From Bacteroides intestinalis (GTDB lineage Bacteria > Bacteroidota > Bacteroidia > Bacteroidales > Bacteroidaceae), in contig NZ_CABJDN010000010.1 in the NCBI RefSeq assembly GCF_902364365.1, positions 186,001 to 250,000 on the forward strand: a stretch of 64,000 nucleotides of DNA. Reading direction: 5' to 3'. Below, one piece after another: positions 56,101 to 64,000 of this stretch (within the stretch, counting starts at the first letter, position 1; every line of letters begins with the position of its first letter). The notes under the pieces were generated by a model, which was not told where the DNA came from, ran no database searches, and saw nothing but the letters and a program-made list of their open reading frames with translations. Position numbers and translations under genes: made by a program.

Positions 56101-56301
56101 CAAAGTTTCTCCGGTAGAGGCATCAACTACTGTCCCCACTAAAGTACGTTTCTGGGATATTTTGCTTTGAGTGATTGTTTGCACTGAAGAATTATCCGAA
56201 TTCGCTATGACAGCAGACGGATAACTGCAAACAAAACCAGTGCAAAAGAGCAGACCAGTAATGAATCGCCGATTGTTTTTTAATAATACTGATTTCATCA
56301 T
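53134..56301 (-). CDS. SusC-like TonB-dependent outer-membrane transporter (PUL 2)
   Basis: A 1055-residue SusC protein. Order: signal peptide (about 1-33), carboxypeptidase-regulatory-like domain (LVGTVVDASTGETLIGVNVK), the TonB box LDEVVIVGQG, plug (FYIRGINTFGG, SATAIYGNRGANGVMLVTTK), barrel ending TFNLGVQFTF. The calcium-type loop DINGDGKITTED is present. Two adjacent Met codons could start translation. It is the first gene of the transport operon of PUL 2. The 404-bp gap before it (56302-56705) holds a GH2 remnant and an A/T-rich stretch but no consensus promoter, in keeping with an HTCS-activated promoter. Confidence 0.96.
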   Translation of the reverse strand: MMKSVLLKNNRRFITGLLFCTGFVCSYPSAVIANSDNSSVQTITQSKISQKRTLVGTVVDASTGETLIGVNVKVNGAEGGTITDVDGKFQIDVTSKTELVFSYIGYKTQTLVVGDLGVITVKMDSDNEMLDEVVIVGQGTQKKVSVTGSIATVKGATLKAPSSSLTSSFAGKLSGVVSMVNSGEPGSTSEFYIRGINTFGGVATPLILLDGIEISSSDLNRIPAESIESFSLLKDASATAIYGNRGANGVMLVTTKNGQENTKATVNASLEVSYFKPTKVTQFADGATFMRSYNEAAQARSLVPISSPKYTEEQILNTESGINPYVYPDVDWFDLIFKKGNFNQRANVNVQGGGSRVTYYMSLQANHDAGLLDAPKYYYNNNINNWQYNFQNNISYKLTSTTTVDLRMMAQIGNLKGPNYSTSDLYKSVMRANPVAFPAYFPQQEGDDGFIRFGNIEVKPGKFGQNPYEYMMSSYKEVNFNTLNTSLSLNQDLSFITKGLTAKALVNFKNWSESSYNRSITSYFYKVKEGSWNPDTNDYEMQLLRTGDQYLSQSDITRNSDQTFYFDARLDWKRSFSEHNLTAMVMYMMREYRNGVLPNRNQGYSGRLTYDYANRYLFEFNFGYNGSERLASGTRFEFFPAASVGWVVSSEKFWEPISKYINHFKLRASYGLVGSDSFDGRAPHFLYQNEVTMGWGPNFWTGLPTNETSKSGPAFDILAIQDAGWEHVKKFNLGVDLSLFNQLNVTFEYFHDIRDRILMARASWPNMLGYWGSLPWSNIGKVENHGVELSVNWSKQIAKDLMVDFRGNFTYNQNEYKYVDEPNYPYVWQTKTGKPLNTFTGYIAEGLFTSEEEVANWADQSQLGTNIMPGDIKYRDINGDGKITTEDQVLLSPYNHIPRIQYGFGLNIIYKNFDFGVFFNGSAKRKITINSGIAPFLANGGDGTEDETVERNLMQWIADDHWSVDNPNPNAGFPRLGINKSDVTNNLQNSSYWLRNGNFLRFKTLEIGYRLPYCRIYFSGDNLAVFSPFKLWDPELAWNAYPLQRTFNLGVQFTF

Positions 56302-56390
56302 CTTACTAGATTAAAGTTTAAATATTAAATTAGAGTCTTTAAATATATATATATTCTGGTTATTACTTTATTCGTCTTCTATACATAAAA

Positions 56391-56510
56391 CTAATACGCA
56401 TTTATCACAATAAAAGCCTTCTGTAATCCTTCGGCAGAAACCTTCACTTCAATTTCGCATTTTTCTTCATCGAGCTGAACAAAAAGAATCAATCCAGTAA
56501 CTACTTTCAT
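56391..56510 (-). pseudogene. Remnant of a GH2 C-terminal domain
   Basis: A short open frame of 39 codons on the minus strand in the SusC-GH95 gap. Its product ends VSAEGLQKAFIVINAY. From the VQ pair onward, 19 of 29 residues match the last 29 of the intact GH2 at 44810-47242 (for example EEK, EI, VKVSAEGL, IVI at the same spacing). No upstream GH2 sequence is left. This looks like the end of a lost GH2 gene next to GH95, or the trace of a duplication or recombination between the two ends of PUL 2. Chance similarity is unlikely but cannot be excluded from one pairwise match. Confidence 0.7.
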
Positions 56511-56705
56511 AATATTAATTTTAATGATTTGAAAACAAAGTAAATCACATTTGGCTAGGGAATGGTCTTAAAAACATGTCACACATAGGACAAAATCCAT
56601 TCATGACACTATTTGATACCCTAATGAATAGATTTTATCCTATCAATTAAAAGCAAGATAACTATGATAAAGGATTTTTCTCCGAGAACTAATTTCTTTT
56701 GAATA

Positions 56706-59138
56706 TCACAACAACTTTCGTTTTTCATTCGCTTTAAGACTTATATTCTTCGATATGCCGTTAAAACAAACCTTCGTTTTTCCTCCATTTCTTGAAGATA
56801 CAACTAAAGAGATTACTTTTCTATCTTTCCATTCCATATCAACAACAAAACCGCCACGGGCACAAATCCCTTGCACACTACCATCTTTCCATTGTTCAGG
56901 AAGTGCTGGAAGAAGGGTTATAGAATTCAAAGATGATTGCATAAGCATTTCAATAACTCCTGCACATCCTCCGAAATTACCATCAATCTGGAATGGTGAA
57001 TGGGCATCAAGCAGATTCGGATAAGTCCCCCCTCCACGATGTGCATCTTTACCTCTATAATTATCAGGACTAATATATTTAAGAAGTTTACGATAGGTAT
57101 GATAGGCATTCTTACTATCACACAAACGTGCAAAAAGATTCACACGCCAACCAGTACTCCATCCTGTAGTCTCATCTCCCTTAATTTCAAGTGTACGAGC
57201 GCAGGCTTTTGCCAAATCCGGAGTCTTAGAAACTGAAATATGATGCCCCGGATAAAGCCCCAAAAGATGTGATTGATGACGATGCTGTGGGTCTTCATCC
57301 CGCCAATCATGAAACCATTCTTGTAAATTACCATTCTCACCAATCTGATAAGGAAATAACCGTTCAAGAACTTTATCTATTTGTTTCCTGAAACTTTTCT
57401 CAAATTTAAGAACTTCAGCAGCCTTCCGAACATTAAGAAGACACTCACGTATCATAGCAAGGTCAGAGGTATTTCCATAAGAAGTAGCTCCTGCATAACC
57501 ATCAGGAGTCAAATATTTATTCTCAGGAGAAGTCCCAGGTGAAGTCAGGAGATATCCATCTTTTTCGGTAAGCCAATTTAGACAAAAGGTAGCGGCTCCC
57601 TTTAGTACCGGATAATTTTTTCTTAAGAAATCTTTATTTTGGGTAAAAAGATAATGCTCCCAAATATGAGTTGACAACCATGCTCCACCCATCGTCCAGC
57701 AGGCCCACGAAGGATCACCAGTACTCAACCCTACGGGGCAAGTCATAGCCCAAATATCTGAGTTATGTCCTAAGCACCAACCATCAGTTACGCCGTAATA
57801 TGCTTTTGCTGTCTTTGTACCAGTTTTACTAAGATTAACCATAAAATCCATCAAGGGGCGATGCATTTCGCTTAGATTAGCAGTTTCAGCAGCCCAGTAA
57901 TTCTCCTCAAGATTAATATTAGTCGTATAATTAGAACTCCAGGGAGGAAGTATACTCTCATTCCATAAGCCTTGTAAATTAGCGGGTACTCCCGGAGTGC
58001 GCGAGCTGGAAATAAGTAAGTAGCGTCCAAACTGAAAGTAAAGAGCCTCTAATTCAGGATTATTCTGTTGTTCATCAGCATACAGACGTAGCTGTTTATC
58101 AGTAGACATTGCAGCAATATCCATATCTGTCTTTCCCAAATTAAGTTTAACACGATCAAAATAATATTTATAATCAGCAATATGAGACTTGCGCAATGCA
58201 TCATAAGTTTTATCAGCAGCAAAGTTCATACGCCTAGTCACAATATTACGATAGTCACTACCCTCCTTTACCGGATCTTTATCAAAACCATTAAAGCTTG
58301 TGGCATTTGCTATGAGAATAAGAACTTCTTTACTACCATTTATCTTTATATTACCTGAAGAGAAACTTTTTATCAACCCGTCTGGTGCCAATACACGAAT
58401 AAGCGTTCTGAAATGAATTCCCCGATCCGGATCATACAAATGCTTATCCTTAGTCCCATCATAATAATTAGGATAAGAGTGATATGCAGCATAACCGTCA
58501 ACAGATATTTCATTATTTAATGCCATTGGCGCATGCGGCAAAGGTGAGTCGAAAGAAAGGACTGCATGAATCCCACTATCATCATCAGACTGAAGTCTAA
58601 CCACAATTACTGAATCAGGTGCAGAAGCGAAATAGTCAGTTTTAAACAGTTTCCCCTGTTTCAGATATTCTGCGTGAACCGTAGCATCACTAAGATTAAG
58701 ACATCTTTGGTAAGCAGAAATATCTTCCACATTATCCAAATATTCAATAGTTAAAGTACCTAAGGGCTGATAGTTCTCACTAAAATGTCCCTGCACTTTA
58801 GTCATTGCCTTATCTGCACCACGAAAATCATCCTTATCAAGTAATGCTCGAATCTCAGGAATAGCTTTGTGAGCATTCGGAGCAGTAATCTTACTATCAG
58901 GCTCCCCTGTCCAGAGTGTTATATCATTGAGTGAGATTTTATCCCTTTTTATTCCACTATATACAGTAGCTCCCATTGTCCCATTCCCAATAACAAGAGC
59001 TTCTTCAAAATATTCTGCGGGATAGTCATAATGTAATCTCAATCCATTTGCACTTTCCTGAGAAAAAGCCAAGGATAAATTAACAAATAAACAAAAACAT
59101 AAAATACTTACCGTACTTTTCCTAATACTTCTTACCAT
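56706..59138 (-). CDS. GH95 alpha-L-fucosidase (PUL 2)
   Basis: An 810-residue exported GH95 enzyme; the family holds inverting alpha-1,2-L-fucosidases and some alpha-L-galactosidases. Domains: signal peptide (ending LSLAFSQ), an N-terminal beta-sandwich (about 30-290, LVIGNGTMGATVYSG, ISLNDITLWTGEP), an (alpha/alpha)6 barrel and a C-terminal sandwich. Key barrel residues are the two Asn in SSNYTTNINLEENYW, E539 in GTSPENKY (likely acid) and an Asp in LLDAHSPFQIDGNFGG. Whether it takes fucose or L-galactose is not decided by what I can see. It lies 115 bp from the HTCS, has its own -7 box, and ends 404 bp before SusC. Confidence 0.94.
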   Translation of the reverse strand: MVRSIRKSTVSILCFCLFVNLSLAFSQESANGLRLHYDYPAEYFEEALVIGNGTMGATVYSGIKRDKISLNDITLWTGEPDSKITAPNAHKAIPEIRALLDKDDFRGADKAMTKVQGHFSENYQPLGTLTIEYLDNVEDISAYQRCLNLSDATVHAEYLKQGKLFKTDYFASAPDSVIVVRLQSDDDSGIHAVLSFDSPLPHAPMALNNEISVDGYAAYHSYPNYYDGTKDKHLYDPDRGIHFRTLIRVLAPDGLIKSFSSGNIKINGSKEVLILIANATSFNGFDKDPVKEGSDYRNIVTRRMNFAADKTYDALRKSHIADYKYYFDRVKLNLGKTDMDIAAMSTDKQLRLYADEQQNNPELEALYFQFGRYLLISSSRTPGVPANLQGLWNESILPPWSSNYTTNINLEENYWAAETANLSEMHRPLMDFMVNLSKTGTKTAKAYYGVTDGWCLGHNSDIWAMTCPVGLSTGDPSWACWTMGGAWLSTHIWEHYLFTQNKDFLRKNYPVLKGAATFCLNWLTEKDGYLLTSPGTSPENKYLTPDGYAGATSYGNTSDLAMIRECLLNVRKAAEVLKFEKSFRKQIDKVLERLFPYQIGENGNLQEWFHDWRDEDPQHRHQSHLLGLYPGHHISVSKTPDLAKACARTLEIKGDETTGWSTGWRVNLFARLCDSKNAYHTYRKLLKYISPDNYRGKDAHRGGGTYPNLLDAHSPFQIDGNFGGCAGVIEMLMQSSLNSITLLPALPEQWKDGSVQGICARGGFVVDMEWKDRKVISLVVSSRNGGKTKVCFNGISKNISLKANEKRKLL

Positions 59139-59174
59139 AATATTCCCTTTTTATTATTCCTAAAATTTTGGGAA

Positions 59175-59202
59175 CAAAGATAAATTTCGGAATATGAATC
59201 AA
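59175..59202 (-). promoter_or_regulatory. Putative promoter of the GH95 gene
   Basis: TATCTTTG (59182-59175, minus strand) matches the -7 consensus; a TTG lies at 59202-59200, with a 17-bp spacer that is a little short. Confidence 0.4.
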
Positions 59203-59253
59203 GGGGATAATTATATGTCAGAAGATGGACCAAAATAGTTCAATTGCAGTTTT

Positions 59254-62200
59254 CTACCCATGAACACCATCATGTTTCTGTAAATATTCACTTGGAGTAA
59301 CTCCAAATTCTTCCTTAAAACATTTACTGAAATATTTGGGTGAGGTGAAACCTATAGCATAAGCTATTTCAGATATATTTTGCGTCCGATTGAGTAACAT
59401 CATACAAGCATGTTTCATTTTTATATTCCGCACAAAGTCCAGAGGTGTCATTCCAGTCATAGACTTAATTTTACGGTACAGGGTAGATTTGGACATATGA
59501 ACTTCCACTGATAGCTGTTCCAAATCGTATTCTACATCTTCCAAATGTCGCTCAATACTATCAATAATAGACTGCAAGAATTGCTTATCTGCCGAAGGAT
59601 AAGCGAGGCTTTCCAAATTCAATTTTTCTTCTTTACGAAAGGTTATTTGTCGCATTTTTGAGGCCCTAACCAAATTATCCACTCGTGCAAAGAGTATCTT
59701 CAATTCAAATGGCTTGGCTATATATCCATCTGCACCTGCTTCATAGCTTGCTATTCGATCATCAACTCCATTCCTCGCTGTAAGTATAATCACAGGAATA
59801 TGATTAAAACGTAAATCACCTTTTATGCGGGTACAAAGTTCCCAACCGTTAATATCCGGTAACATAACATCACAGATAATCACATTCACTTCATTGTTAT
59901 TCAACTTATCATAGGCCGTCCGCCCGTCTACAGCAGTCAGCACTCTATATCGCTCCTTAAACATTTCTTTCATAACAGACAATAATTCTATATTGTCATC
60001 AATCAGTAAAATGGTAAACTGGTCCATATCACCAATCGAAACATAATCATCTACAACTATTTCATCCATATCAGCTTGTAGTACCATTGTTTCATTGAGC
60101 AACTCATCTGAAGTATATTCTTCTTTATCAATCGGAAGTTTTACCGTGAAACATGAACCTTGTCCTAAAACACTCTCTACCACTATAGTGCCATGATGCA
60201 TATTGACCAAGTCTTTCGTTAACGAGAGCCCTATGCCATTCGATTCAATTCTTCTATTTTTCTTGTTACTATAAAAACGGGTAAAAATATGTTCTATCTC
60301 ATTAGCGGAGATTCCTATACCTTCATCCTTCACTTTTACGACTAACATTCGATGCTTTTCCTCATTAACAACTTCCACTCTAACACGTATGAATTTATTG
60401 TCAGGTGTGTACTTAATAGCATTCGACAACAAATTATGTAATATTTTATCCAACTTATCAAAGTCTACATAACCACATAATTCCTCCATATCCGCATTAA
60501 CCTCTAACGTGATATTTTTCTTTTGAGCAAGTGGCATAAAATTAACCTTGCAGATATTCACTATAAACTCTCGTATATTTCCCTCTGAAACATTCAATTT
60601 CAGCTTCCCCATATCCATCTTACGAAAGTCAAGTACCTGTTGTATCAGCCGTTTCAATTTATCCACATTTGCCCTCAGCATCACAGATTGCTGACGGGCA
60701 GTCGGAATTTTTTGCTCAAAATAGTCCGTAATACAAGAAATTACTGTAAGAGGAGTTAGCAATTCATGAGAAACATTAGTAAAATAAGTCAATTTCATTC
60801 GTGTCAGCTCTTCCTTCAATTTAATCTCACTCTTTAACTTCATACGACGGATATAAAGGTAAACAACAAGGTAGAAACATAGCGCGACAAGAACAATATA
60901 CAAAAGATAAGCAAACCAAGTTTCATAATATGCAGGTTCTTTAATTATGGTCAATATCACTTCATCCTTTATCCACTCCCCCCGTTCAGACTCCAGCTTC
61001 AAATGAAGTTTATATGTCCCTTTTGGCAAGTGATTATAAAAAATTGAAAATTTACCATAATCTAACCAGATCCAATCATTATCCATACCTTCCAAACGAT
61101 ATGCCATCCGGTATTTAGTTTTCGTCGAATACAGAAGTGGAGAAAAGAATATTTCAACATTCCGGTCGTTCGGAGACAAAGTAATTTGGTTTATAGTGTT
61201 TTCCTCTGAAACATTATCAAAAAAGATACTTTTATCTTCCACTTTAATATCTGTAACATGTAAGTGTGAGATTACTTCATTCACAGATAAAGCACTATCA
61301 GTCCGAATATTTATAAATCCCTTATGCCCACCTACATACAAACCTCCTTGTCCATCTAAGCTAACCGCCTTATATCGGAAGACTTCTACCATTACATTTT
61401 CATCCGCAGTAGAATAGTTCAGATAAGTTTGCGAATTAATATTATACTGGAGAACTTTTTTATTAGTAATAATCCACACATTATCCTTGTCTGATAGTAT
61501 CCCCAATACTGTACAATCATCTATCACATTATCCAATGGTACATTTTCAAATGTTTGCATTGTCCTATCGGACCTGAGAACTCTCCCTAAAGAAGTGTTC
61601 AACCACAAGCACCCTTCTCTATCAAAACAAATTCCATCTACTATTTCCTTTTCTGAAAGTATAGAAATCCCCCCTTTTAATTCGCAAAAAATACGATTAT
61701 TAGTACAAGTTAAACGATAAATCTGCCTATCATACGATATTCCCCAAATTTTTCCCTCCATATCACTTGCCAGAGAAGATATTCTGGGAATATTCTCCTC
61801 TGAAACTACTAATGATTCACGATCAGGACACTTTACATTCAAGTTACCGTACCACACAGATATCCAAAGATTCCCTTCATTATCCTCAATTAAATCGCCA
61901 ACTCCCCCCTCAGCAACAAAAATATCTTCTTCTACTTGTACTTTCATATCTTTTTGAGTCAACCTCATCACATGCGGCTCATTTCTTGAATTAACCCATA
62001 CTCCTGGTTTATGAAGAGACTTCTTTATTATATTAACCTCTCCAATACCACTATCAACAAATAAATCATGTGACAAATTATACAAACACAATCCATGTCT
62101 ATCCTGCTCAAACCACATGATACTATCATTATCTAAAGAAAGATTTAGGATATTAGTATCCCAACCAAGTTTTTTCTTTAGCTGGAGTAAAGGGAAATTA

Positions 62201-63207
62201 CCCACATTAGGATTATTAAAAAGAATTGTATAACCTGTATCATAAGACCCTAACCATAAATTCCCCTCTCTATCTTTACATATGCGAGTGTACATCATAT
62301 GTGTATCAATTAAATTGTGAATATCCACCATTTCTAATACCCCCGCATCTGTATACTTAAATACATAAAGTCCTGCATAAGAAAGCATCCATAAATAGCC
62401 GAATGTATCATCTTGCTCTATACTATAAATTGTCGATTCTGCCCAATTTATATTTGAATCAATCATCTTATATTGCTTATAACACTCTTCCCCTTCCTTA
62501 TCCGGGAAAAATTGCCATAATCCACCTCCCCATGTTCCAAGCCAATAGTTATCAGAACTATCTTGATACATAACATAGGCTGCTGCCTCTATTTTAGGAC
62601 ATGGATAATGTATAAAAACATCCATTGTTGAATCATATCCAAATACCCCTGTTGTAGCTATTATCCAAATCCGGTTCTTCTTATCTATATAGATGGATTG
62701 TATGCCACCTTGATTTTTTCCTGCTGAAGTTACAAGGTCATATTCTTTCACAATATGTGCAGTCGAATCACATCTGTATATTCTCCCATCAGAAGCAACC
62801 CAAACATTTTCTGCTTGATCGACTGCCACATAATTAACAGGATGATTTTGAAATCTTTTATCTGGAAAAGGAAGAATACGGCACGTTTGTTTATCATACA
62901 AATTTATTCCTCCCCAGCTAGCAATCCACACATATAAACTATTATCATCTATATTTATAATCGCATTATCTGCCAACAGATTCTGATTTCTATAGTCGGA
63001 ACGGAAATTCAATAGCCTATAGCCGTCATATCTTGCCAAACCATTCGTTGTAGCAATCCAAAGAAACCCTTCTCTATCTTGATGAATGTCTTGTATTTCA
63101 TTAGAAGATAACTGGTTCAAGAAAGGGAATTGCCTAAAAAACATATGCTGTGCAGTAACTGTCAGTTCGCCCAGGAATAGAAACAAATAAAAGAATAAGT
63201 ATTTCAT
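59254..63207 (-). CDS. Hybrid two-component system sensor/regulator (HTCS) of PUL 2
   Basis: An HTCS of 1317 residues built like the one in PUL 1 but only distantly similar in its sensor part. Order: signal peptide (ending LGELTVTAQ), Reg_prop propellers (about 25-690), Y_Y_Y domain (about 700-780), membrane segment (AYLLYIVLVALCFYLVVYLY), HisKA with H814 in TNVSHELLTP, HATPase (NLLSNAIKYTPD, DEGIGIS, NGIGLSLTKD), receiver with D1113 in IICDVMLPD, and AraC domain (MSKSTLYRKIKSMTGMTPLD, IGFTSPKYFSKCFKEEFG). It probably controls GH95, SusCD and the downstream hydrolases. A -7 box lies about 25 bp upstream of its start. Confidence 0.95.
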   Translation of the reverse strand: MKYLFFYLFLFLGELTVTAQHMFFRQFPFLNQLSSNEIQDIHQDREGFLWIATTNGLARYDGYRLLNFRSDYRNQNLLADNAIINIDDNSLYVWIASWGGINLYDKQTCRILPFPDKRFQNHPVNYVAVDQAENVWVASDGRIYRCDSTAHIVKEYDLVTSAGKNQGGIQSIYIDKKNRIWIIATTGVFGYDSTMDVFIHYPCPKIEAAAYVMYQDSSDNYWLGTWGGGLWQFFPDKEGEECYKQYKMIDSNINWAESTIYSIEQDDTFGYLWMLSYAGLYVFKYTDAGVLEMVDIHNLIDTHMMYTRICKDREGNLWLGSYDTGYTILFNNPNVGNFPLLQLKKKLGWDTNILNLSLDNDSIMWFEQDRHGLCLYNLSHDLFVDSGIGEVNIIKKSLHKPGVWVNSRNEPHVMRLTQKDMKVQVEEDIFVAEGGVGDLIEDNEGNLWISVWYGNLNVKCPDRESLVVSEENIPRISSLASDMEGKIWGISYDRQIYRLTCTNNRIFCELKGGISILSEKEIVDGICFDREGCLWLNTSLGRVLRSDRTMQTFENVPLDNVIDDCTVLGILSDKDNVWIITNKKVLQYNINSQTYLNYSTADENVMVEVFRYKAVSLDGQGGLYVGGHKGFINIRTDSALSVNEVISHLHVTDIKVEDKSIFFDNVSEENTINQITLSPNDRNVEIFFSPLLYSTKTKYRMAYRLEGMDNDWIWLDYGKFSIFYNHLPKGTYKLHLKLESERGEWIKDEVILTIIKEPAYYETWFAYLLYIVLVALCFYLVVYLYIRRMKLKSEIKLKEELTRMKLTYFTNVSHELLTPLTVISCITDYFEQKIPTARQQSVMLRANVDKLKRLIQQVLDFRKMDMGKLKLNVSEGNIREFIVNICKVNFMPLAQKKNITLEVNADMEELCGYVDFDKLDKILHNLLSNAIKYTPDNKFIRVRVEVVNEEKHRMLVVKVKDEGIGISANEIEHIFTRFYSNKKNRRIESNGIGLSLTKDLVNMHHGTIVVESVLGQGSCFTVKLPIDKEEYTSDELLNETMVLQADMDEIVVDDYVSIGDMDQFTILLIDDNIELLSVMKEMFKERYRVLTAVDGRTAYDKLNNNEVNVIICDVMLPDINGWELCTRIKGDLRFNHIPVIILTARNGVDDRIASYEAGADGYIAKPFELKILFARVDNLVRASKMRQITFRKEEKLNLESLAYPSADKQFLQSIIDSIERHLEDVEYDLEQLSVEVHMSKSTLYRKIKSMTGMTPLDFVRNIKMKHACMMLLNRTQNISEIAYAIGFTSPKYFSKCFKEEFGVTPSEYLQKHDGVHG

Positions 63208-63231
63208 AGCACTGTGATCTGATTATGGGAA

Positions 63232-63239
63232 CAAAAATA
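63232..63239 (-). promoter_or_regulatory. Putative -7 box of the PUL 2 HTCS gene
   Basis: TATTTTTG on the minus strand matches TAnnTTTG; no TTG at the usual spacing. Confidence 0.4.
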
Positions 63240-63264
63240 GAAAAAAAATAATTCATAGTATTAC

Positions 63265-63999
63265 CTATGCCAACAAATGATACATTCCTCCCACTAATGC
63301 CTTTACCACCCCTTTCATCTCTAATTCAAAAAGCAAACCAGTCATACGGTTTACGGGAATATCGGCTTCTACTACCAGTGCATTGACATGCAGATCTCCT
63401 TGGCGGGTAAGAATGCCGACAATACGCTCCTCTTCTTCACTCAGTTCGGGGAAAAGATCCCGTTGGATACCTTCCGGCTTAGCCGATTCTCCGGCAGACT
63501 TCCAGCCCATAGCTTCTATAAAATCTGCGGCAGACTGGATGAGAGCAGCTTTATTATCACGTATCAGCAAATTACATCCCCTCGAAGAAGCATCAGAAAT
63601 GCGTCCCGGGACAGCAAAACAATCACGGTGATAGCCTACGGCAAGGTCCGCCGTAATAAGAGAACCGCCTTTATCGGCTGATTCTACCACAATGGTAGCA
63701 TCGCTCATACCTGCTACAATACGATTACGACTTACAAAATTGTGGCGGTCAGGATTGGTCTCTGTTAGAAACTCGGTAAGAAGGCCACCATTCTCTAACA
63801 TATCAATAGCTGTTTTACGATGGACATAAGGATATATACGGTCCAGTCCATGGGCCAGAACCGCCACTGTGGAAAGATGGTTAGCCAGCGCCGCACGATG
63901 TGAATGAATATCAATGCCATAAGCCAGGCCACTCACAACCAGGACATCGGGACAGGAAGCAGACAAATCACGAAGAAAGTCTTCACAAAACTGTTTGCC
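63265..63999 (-). CDS. dprA: DNA-processing protein DprA, partial (5' end outside window)
   Basis: The C-terminal 244 residues of DprA (Smf), which loads RecA on incoming single-stranded DNA in transformation and is widely kept in non-competent bacteria. The Rossmann-fold signature SGLAYGIDIHSHRAAL is seen, followed by GGLLTEF, NFVSRNRIVAGMSDATIVVE, GSLITADLA and CNLLIRDNKAALI. A winged-helix domain of the DprA C-terminal type closes it (about the last 65 residues). The frame is open to the edge of the window, so the TTG at 63966 is an ordinary Leu codon and not the start. It follows the PUL 2 HTCS in the same direction on the minus strand and marks the edge of the PUL. Confidence 0.95.
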   Translation of the reverse strand, partial: GKQFCEDFLRDLSASCPDVLVVSGLAYGIDIHSHRAALANHLSTVAVLAHGLDRIYPYVHRKTAIDMLENGGLLTEFLTETNPDRHNFVSRNRIVAGMSDATIVVESADKGGSLITADLAVGYHRDCFAVPGRISDASSRGCNLLIRDNKAALIQSAADFIEAMGWKSAGESAKPEGIQRDLFPELSEEEERIVGILTRQGDLHVNALVVEADIPVNRMTGLLFELEMKGVVKALVGGMYHLLA

Positions 64000-64000
64000 A

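Noticed and set aside
63265..63966. A DprA start at TTG 63966
   Set aside because: The frame continues upstream to the window edge with residues that fit DprA (GKQFCEDFLRDLSAS), so the gene is truncated by the window.

Overview
The window looks like chromosome from a gut Bacteroides species. The evidence is two polysaccharide utilization loci (PULs) with SusC/SusD pairs and hybrid two-component regulators (HTCS), a fimbrillin cluster with DUF3575 and DUF5119 proteins, Bacteroides-type promoters (TTG, about 19-20 bp, then TAnnTTTG), and many lipoprotein signals. No rRNA, tRNA, insertion sequence or CRISPR array was recognised.

Layout. 1-2.7 kb: the end of an S41 protease, a PAP2 phosphatase and an AraC regulator. 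2.8-6.4 kb: the frdCAB fumarate reductase/succinate dehydrogenase operon. 6.5-24.0 kb (minus strand): PUL 1, reading HTCS, GH3, GH3, SusC, SusD, a GH50-like enzyme, GH3. 24.1-30.3 kb: a sensor kinase with a binding-protein-like periplasmic domain, a divergent outer-membrane barrel protein, and a second AraC regulator paralogous to the first. 30.4-34.7 kb: a secreted endonuclease/exonuclease/phosphatase-fold protein and a three-gene fimbrillin operon. 34.9-36.7 kb: a candidate small RNA, two tandem repeats, and an ATPase (ATPase_2 + DUF234) gene whose promoter carries a perfect 24-bp palindrome. 36.7-37.2 kb: a gap with a perfect 56-bp palindrome. 37.2-63.2 kb (minus strand): PUL 2, reading HTCS, GH95, a GH2 remnant, SusC, SusD, a surface glycan-binding protein, GH97, GH2, GH51, an acyltransferase, GH78. 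63.3-64 kb: partial dprA.

How the genes work together. In each PUL the HTCS would sense a periplasmic oligosaccharide and induce its neighbours. SusC/D (and the binding protein in PUL 2) would capture and import glycan, and the periplasmic or surface hydrolases would trim it. PUL 1 is rich in beta-glycosidases and points to a beta-linked glycan. PUL 2 removes fucose, alpha-galactose, beta-galactose, arabinose and rhamnose but shows no endo-acting enzyme, which suggests the decorated side chains of a plant polymer such as arabinogalactan or rhamnogalacturonan. Both substrates are inference.

The observations most worth following are: a 67-nt candidate small RNA bounded by a consensus promoter and an intrinsic terminator; a shared Cys/His signature in the two AraC regulators; the palindromic operator at the ATPase promoter; two long palindromes (about 50 and 56 bp); and an unannotated GH2 C-terminal remnant in PUL 2.
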